Positions 61,156 to 64,000 of a stretch of DNA of 64,000 nt are shown piece after piece. Positions within the stretch are counted from its first letter, which is position 1, and every line of letters starts with the position of its first letter. A program made the position numbers and the translations under genes. The notes under the pieces are model-generated. The model was not told where the DNA came from. It searched no databases and saw nothing but the letters and a program-made list of their open reading frames with translations. The stretch is from the NCBI GenBank assembly GCA_039105265.1, contig JAPFFF010000079.1:1-64000 (forward strand). The letters run 5' to 3'. This stretch comes from Tritrichomonas musculus. Lineage: Eukaryota; Parabasalia; Tritrichomonadida; Tritrichomonadidae.

Positions 61156-61492
61156 GCAAGTTTTTATTTCATTCTGTACAGATTTCTTATTTTTACCATT
61201 ATCCAATTAATAAACATTTTACTATTTTATAGCTCAACATTATACTCTTTTTAGTTTTTTTTTTTTTTATCCAATCTTAAATCATGATTTAGATTTTTCT
61301 TTAATATTCAATTTTGTTTCCCTATAATCATATCATTGTTAGTTAGTTTAATTATCTATAATAAGATAACCAATTTTTAGAAATATAATATTTTTATATT
61401 TGGATAATGATATCATTATGAGGAAGGTCTAAAAAATTAAAAAATTATTCTAAAAAAAGAATTTATTCTAAAAAATAAAATAATAATATTCA
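61156..61492. other. Intergenic between convergent genes
   Basis: 337 bp, AT-rich, holding the 3' ends of two convergent genes; AATAAACATTTTAC near 61208 could serve 3' end formation. Nothing else is seen. Confidence 0.5.
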
Positions 61493-62809
61493 TTATATAG
61501 AGTCCATTGGATTTTTGATCCATTCATTGATAATTCGCCTCAATCTACCACATGGAATTCTTCCTTCAGCTAATCCTGATTTTTCATCACCTTTCTCAAC
61601 ATTAGCAACAGAAATGATACCACTACCTGTAACATGGAGAAGGTTTTCCTGATTGAAAAGTTCAGGATCACTAAGAGAATCAAGAAGAGGCGTTCCTTCT
61701 TTAGTTTCCATTCTTTTTAATTCTTTCTTTGGTCCAGCAAGTTTTGTGAAATCTTCGTTAGAAAGATATTCAAGCTTTGGTCTTTCTTGAACTTCAGGCT
61801 GGTGAAACATGAAATAAATACGCCTATCTTCTGGTGTTTGAAGTTTTGGTGTAGAAGAAGATGAATTTGATGAAGAGCTATCTTTGCTAGTTGTTTTTGG
61901 GCGTTTGTTTTTCTCGGGGACAGGTGATGTTTGGTCGTCTGATTTTGCTGAATTATCTGTAGGTTGCTGGGTAGAATTTGCTGTAGAAACTCCGTTTTCA
62001 GTTGTTTCATTTGAGTCACTCGCTGTTTTTTCTTCGTTTGCTGTACCTTCACTTTTAGCTTCTAATGATTCAGCTTCAGCAACTGAAGAAGCTACCGGTG
62101 CATTTGATGTGGCATCTTGCACATTTTCTGTTTTTGATGAAGCTGAATTATCGTCAGAAACGTTATTTGAGGAACTGGCTTTACTTTTATCTTGAAAATC
62201 AGCTGTTTCATCTGTTTTGGATTCAGATAATTCTTCATTATTTGAAGCAGCTGACATTTGATTTGACGCTGCAGCTGACGAAGCTTCTTCTTTTTGGTGC
62301 TTTCCTTTTTTGCCAGATGTCGTCTTTGCTGAATCTTCCGACGCTTCTTCGGTAGCAGTAGTTGATGGTTTTTCGTCCTCATCTTCAATTACCTCGGTAA
62401 ATGTAAAATTAGGCGGCAATCTTGCAATCTTATCTTTTTCAACTTCAACATCAAAGTCTGTTTGGCTGTAACGAAGTCGTACAGTCTTTGGATCCCCTGT
62501 TTTATTATCGACGACTTCTGCATTATAAAACATCGTTGACCACTCGTTTGTTCCTTCGTCATGCCATAAAGCAAGAACAGTTTCTCCTTTTTTGTATTCT
62601 TCGTTTGAAGTTGATGGGAAAGGAGTAATATGGCTTGAATCGACATTATATGTTTCGTATCTTGGATCATCTGCAAACTCATCGCGAACAAGGTATCTAT
62701 TGCCTGGAAGTTTTTTATCGACTTTTGTGAGGATCCAACTGTCTGAGTTTGTTTCAGGATAGCGGACACAAGCAGCGCAACTAGATCCATTCTTTAGTTT
62801 GCTTGCCAT
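61493..62809 (-). CDS. SGF29-like tandem Tudor protein with long acidic linker
   Basis: 438 residues. The N-terminal 135 residues match the SGF29 tandem Tudor fold: SCAACVRYPETNSDSWILTK, NRYLVRDEFADDPRYETYNV, SHITPFPS, KGETVLALWHDE, then WSTMFYNAEVVDNKTG and TVRLRYSQTDFDVEVE. SGF29 reads H3K4 methylation for the SAGA complex, its aromatic cage lying in the second Tudor. About 140-325 is Ser/Glu/Thr-rich low complexity. The last 110 residues are compact (RRIYFMFHQPEVQERPKLEY to GRLRRIINEWIKNP). In SGF29 the Tudors are C-terminal, so an N-terminal position is unusual and another Tudor reader is possible. It is divergently arranged with the zinc-knuckle gene. Confidence 0.6.
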   Translation of the reverse strand: MASKLKNGSSCAACVRYPETNSDSWILTKVDKKLPGNRYLVRDEFADDPRYETYNVDSSHITPFPSTSNEEYKKGETVLALWHDEGTNEWSTMFYNAEVVDNKTGDPKTVRLRYSQTDFDVEVEKDKIARLPPNFTFTEVIEDEDEKPSTTATEEASEDSAKTTSGKKGKHQKEEASSAAASNQMSAASNNEELSESKTDETADFQDKSKASSSNNVSDDNSASSKTENVQDATSNAPVASSVAEAESLEAKSEGTANEEKTASDSNETTENGVSTANSTQQPTDNSAKSDDQTSPVPEKNKRPKTTSKDSSSSNSSSSTPKLQTPEDRRIYFMFHQPEVQERPKLEYLSNEDFTKLAGPKKELKRMETKEGTPLLDSLSDPELFNQENLLHVTGSGIISVANVEKGDEKSGLAEGRIPCGRLRRIINEWIKNPMDSI

Positions 62810-62968
62810 TTGTTTTTATAAAAATTGTTTTAAAAAAAAAAAAAAAGAATTCAAAATTTTGAAAGTAAATTTTTCTTCCTTTTTACAAAATTTAAAATTC
62901 AAATAATGTTGAAAGAGATCAATCAAAAAGTTAGAAAGAAACATCATATTCAACAAATTAATTGAGGA
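62810..62968. promoter_or_regulatory. Short divergent promoter region
   Basis: 159 bp separate two divergent start codons, so both genes probably share it. It contains TCAAAAAGT at 62923-62931, the complement of the motif near other genes here, and an A run at 62832-62846. Confidence 0.5.
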
Positions 62969-63688
62969 ATGAAAGAATTATCAATAAACCAAGAAGCTGG
63001 CATTTTTCAAGCAGTCTATAAACTTCATTGCCCAGATTACTTCTCAAATAGTTTCAATAAAAAAAAAAAATTCCAAAATTATGATTATGAACAAGATTTG
63101 GGTTTTAATTATAACAATGATAAATCTATTTCCTTTTTGCTCAATGAACCACAATCGCCACAATTTGGAGAAAATAGCATTCGAACTCATATTTCGCAAT
63201 CTCTGATTTGTGATTTATGCGGACGCTCAGGACATGATTATAAGCATTGCCCTAAAATACCATCTATTGAACAGCTTGAATTATCAATCAAGAATGATAT
63301 TTTGTATGCTGAAAATAAGATATTGCAAAATTCAGAGAAAAAAAAATTGGTAATGAGCAATCAAAATCAAAGTGATGAAACAGATCCTGATGTCATGAAT
63401 TCTAGAGTTTATGCTGAAGACCATTTTGGCTTATACGTTGTTGATGGTGGAGAGAATGATCCAATACAAATTGATGGATCTTTAGAAAATGATTTATATT
63501 GTATCAACTGTGGTAAAAAAGGCCACACTTTTACAAATTGCCCAAAACCAAATTTAACAGAAATTCTTGATTGTATTGGAAATATGAACAGTTATTATAA
63601 CAATAATTATAATAATAATTATAATAATATTTCATCAACAAATGTCAAAAGGAAATTTGATCTTATTTGGGGAACAAACGATCATTAA
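62969..63688 (+). CDS. Protein with two CCHC zinc knuckles
   Basis: 239 residues. Two CX2CX4HX4C zinc knuckles are present: CDLCGRSGHDYKHC from about residue 81 and CINCGKKGHTFTNC from about 178. Both are followed by PK, which suggests duplication of a knuckle plus the following helix (PSIEQLELSIKND and PNLTEILDCIGNM). Between them is a polar, acidic stretch. The C terminus is Asn/Tyr-rich (NNNYNNNYNNIS). Zinc knuckles of this form usually bind single-stranded RNA or DNA. No polymerase or Gag-like part is attached, so a host RNA-binding protein is likely. The start at 62969 is the first ATG after the shared promoter. Confidence 0.8.
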   Translation: MKELSINQEAGIFQAVYKLHCPDYFSNSFNKKKKFQNYDYEQDLGFNYNNDKSISFLLNEPQSPQFGENSIRTHISQSLICDLCGRSGHDYKHCPKIPSIEQLELSIKNDILYAENKILQNSEKKKLVMSNQNQSDETDPDVMNSRVYAEDHFGLYVVDGGENDPIQIDGSLENDLYCINCGKKGHTFTNCPKPNLTEILDCIGNMNSYYNNNYNNNYNNISSTNVKRKFDLIWGTNDH

Positions 63689-64000
63689 ATATTAGAATCA
63701 TTAAATAATAATGATTTGCTATTTTCATATCTATAAAATACCCATTCACGAATTGATTCCTAATTTTATAATAGTAAAATTTAGGAGATTACTTCAATTA
63801 ATTGAAATCCAGAATTAAATTCAATTTCGACTTTGGATCAGAGCTCACCAAATTTATTCTCAAAATATATATTTCATTTTTTTAGACCTATTATTCATTT
63901 ATTTTTATAAAAGAATCTACGCATATTAATTATGTTAAGATAATATGGAGAAATGATAATTTACAAGCTTGAAAGATTCTTGATTTTTTATATTTAGTAA
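63689..64000. other. Intergenic to the window edge
   Basis: 312 bp of AT-rich DNA, no feature recognised. Confidence 0.5.

Overview
The window looks like a nuclear scaffold of a parabasalid protist, most likely Tritrichomonas or a close relative. It is very AT-rich, every recognisable gene is one uninterrupted frame with standard stop codons, and the gene families fit trichomonads: a BspA-type leucine-rich-repeat protein, a BTB-like/discoidin (F5/8 type C) family in three copies, a two-repeat Myb protein, a Pmp-like surface protein and an expanded DNA transposon load. The species is inferred from this content, not proven.

Layout. 1-5286 is one arm of a Mutator-like element (MULE copy A) with its transposase on the minus strand. 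5287-33300 is host DNA. It holds tRNA-Thr, a Pmp-like membrane protein, tRNA-Gly, a BTB-like/discoidin protein, a small membrane protein, a Sac1-type phosphoinositide phosphatase with a 24-fold octapeptide insert, a discoidin-family pseudogene, a Myb regulator, a decayed gene, an amino-acid transporter, a frameshifted discoidin-family gene, two unassigned small proteins, a metallophosphoesterase, a TLC/Lag1-type ceramide synthase and tRNA-Arg.

33301-43153 is a nearly complete second MULE (copy B, about 9.85 kb) in the opposite orientation. It has about 1.5 kb terminal inverted repeats, an array of about 170 bp units ending at the transposase start codon, a transposase identical in protein to copy A, and a 2.2 kb foldback structure made of 64 bp hairpin-bearing repeats with unequal arms.

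43154-64000 is host DNA with a cytoskeletal flavour: a FOP/LisH-like protein, an XMAP215/CKAP5-type TOG protein and a short SAS-6-like protein. It also has a BspA-like LRR protein, tRNA-Pro, a complete pogo/Tigger element (55181-58412) with TA target duplications, an SGF29-like tandem Tudor protein and a CCHC zinc-knuckle protein divergently transcribed from it. The stretch 53400-55180 holds small unassigned coding fragments.

There are no operons. Genes are monocistronic, and the motif ACTTTTTGA (or its complement) recurs near several of them and in every MULE array unit. The most unusual structure is MULE copy B, with its amplified 5' flank and the asymmetric foldback beside the transposase.
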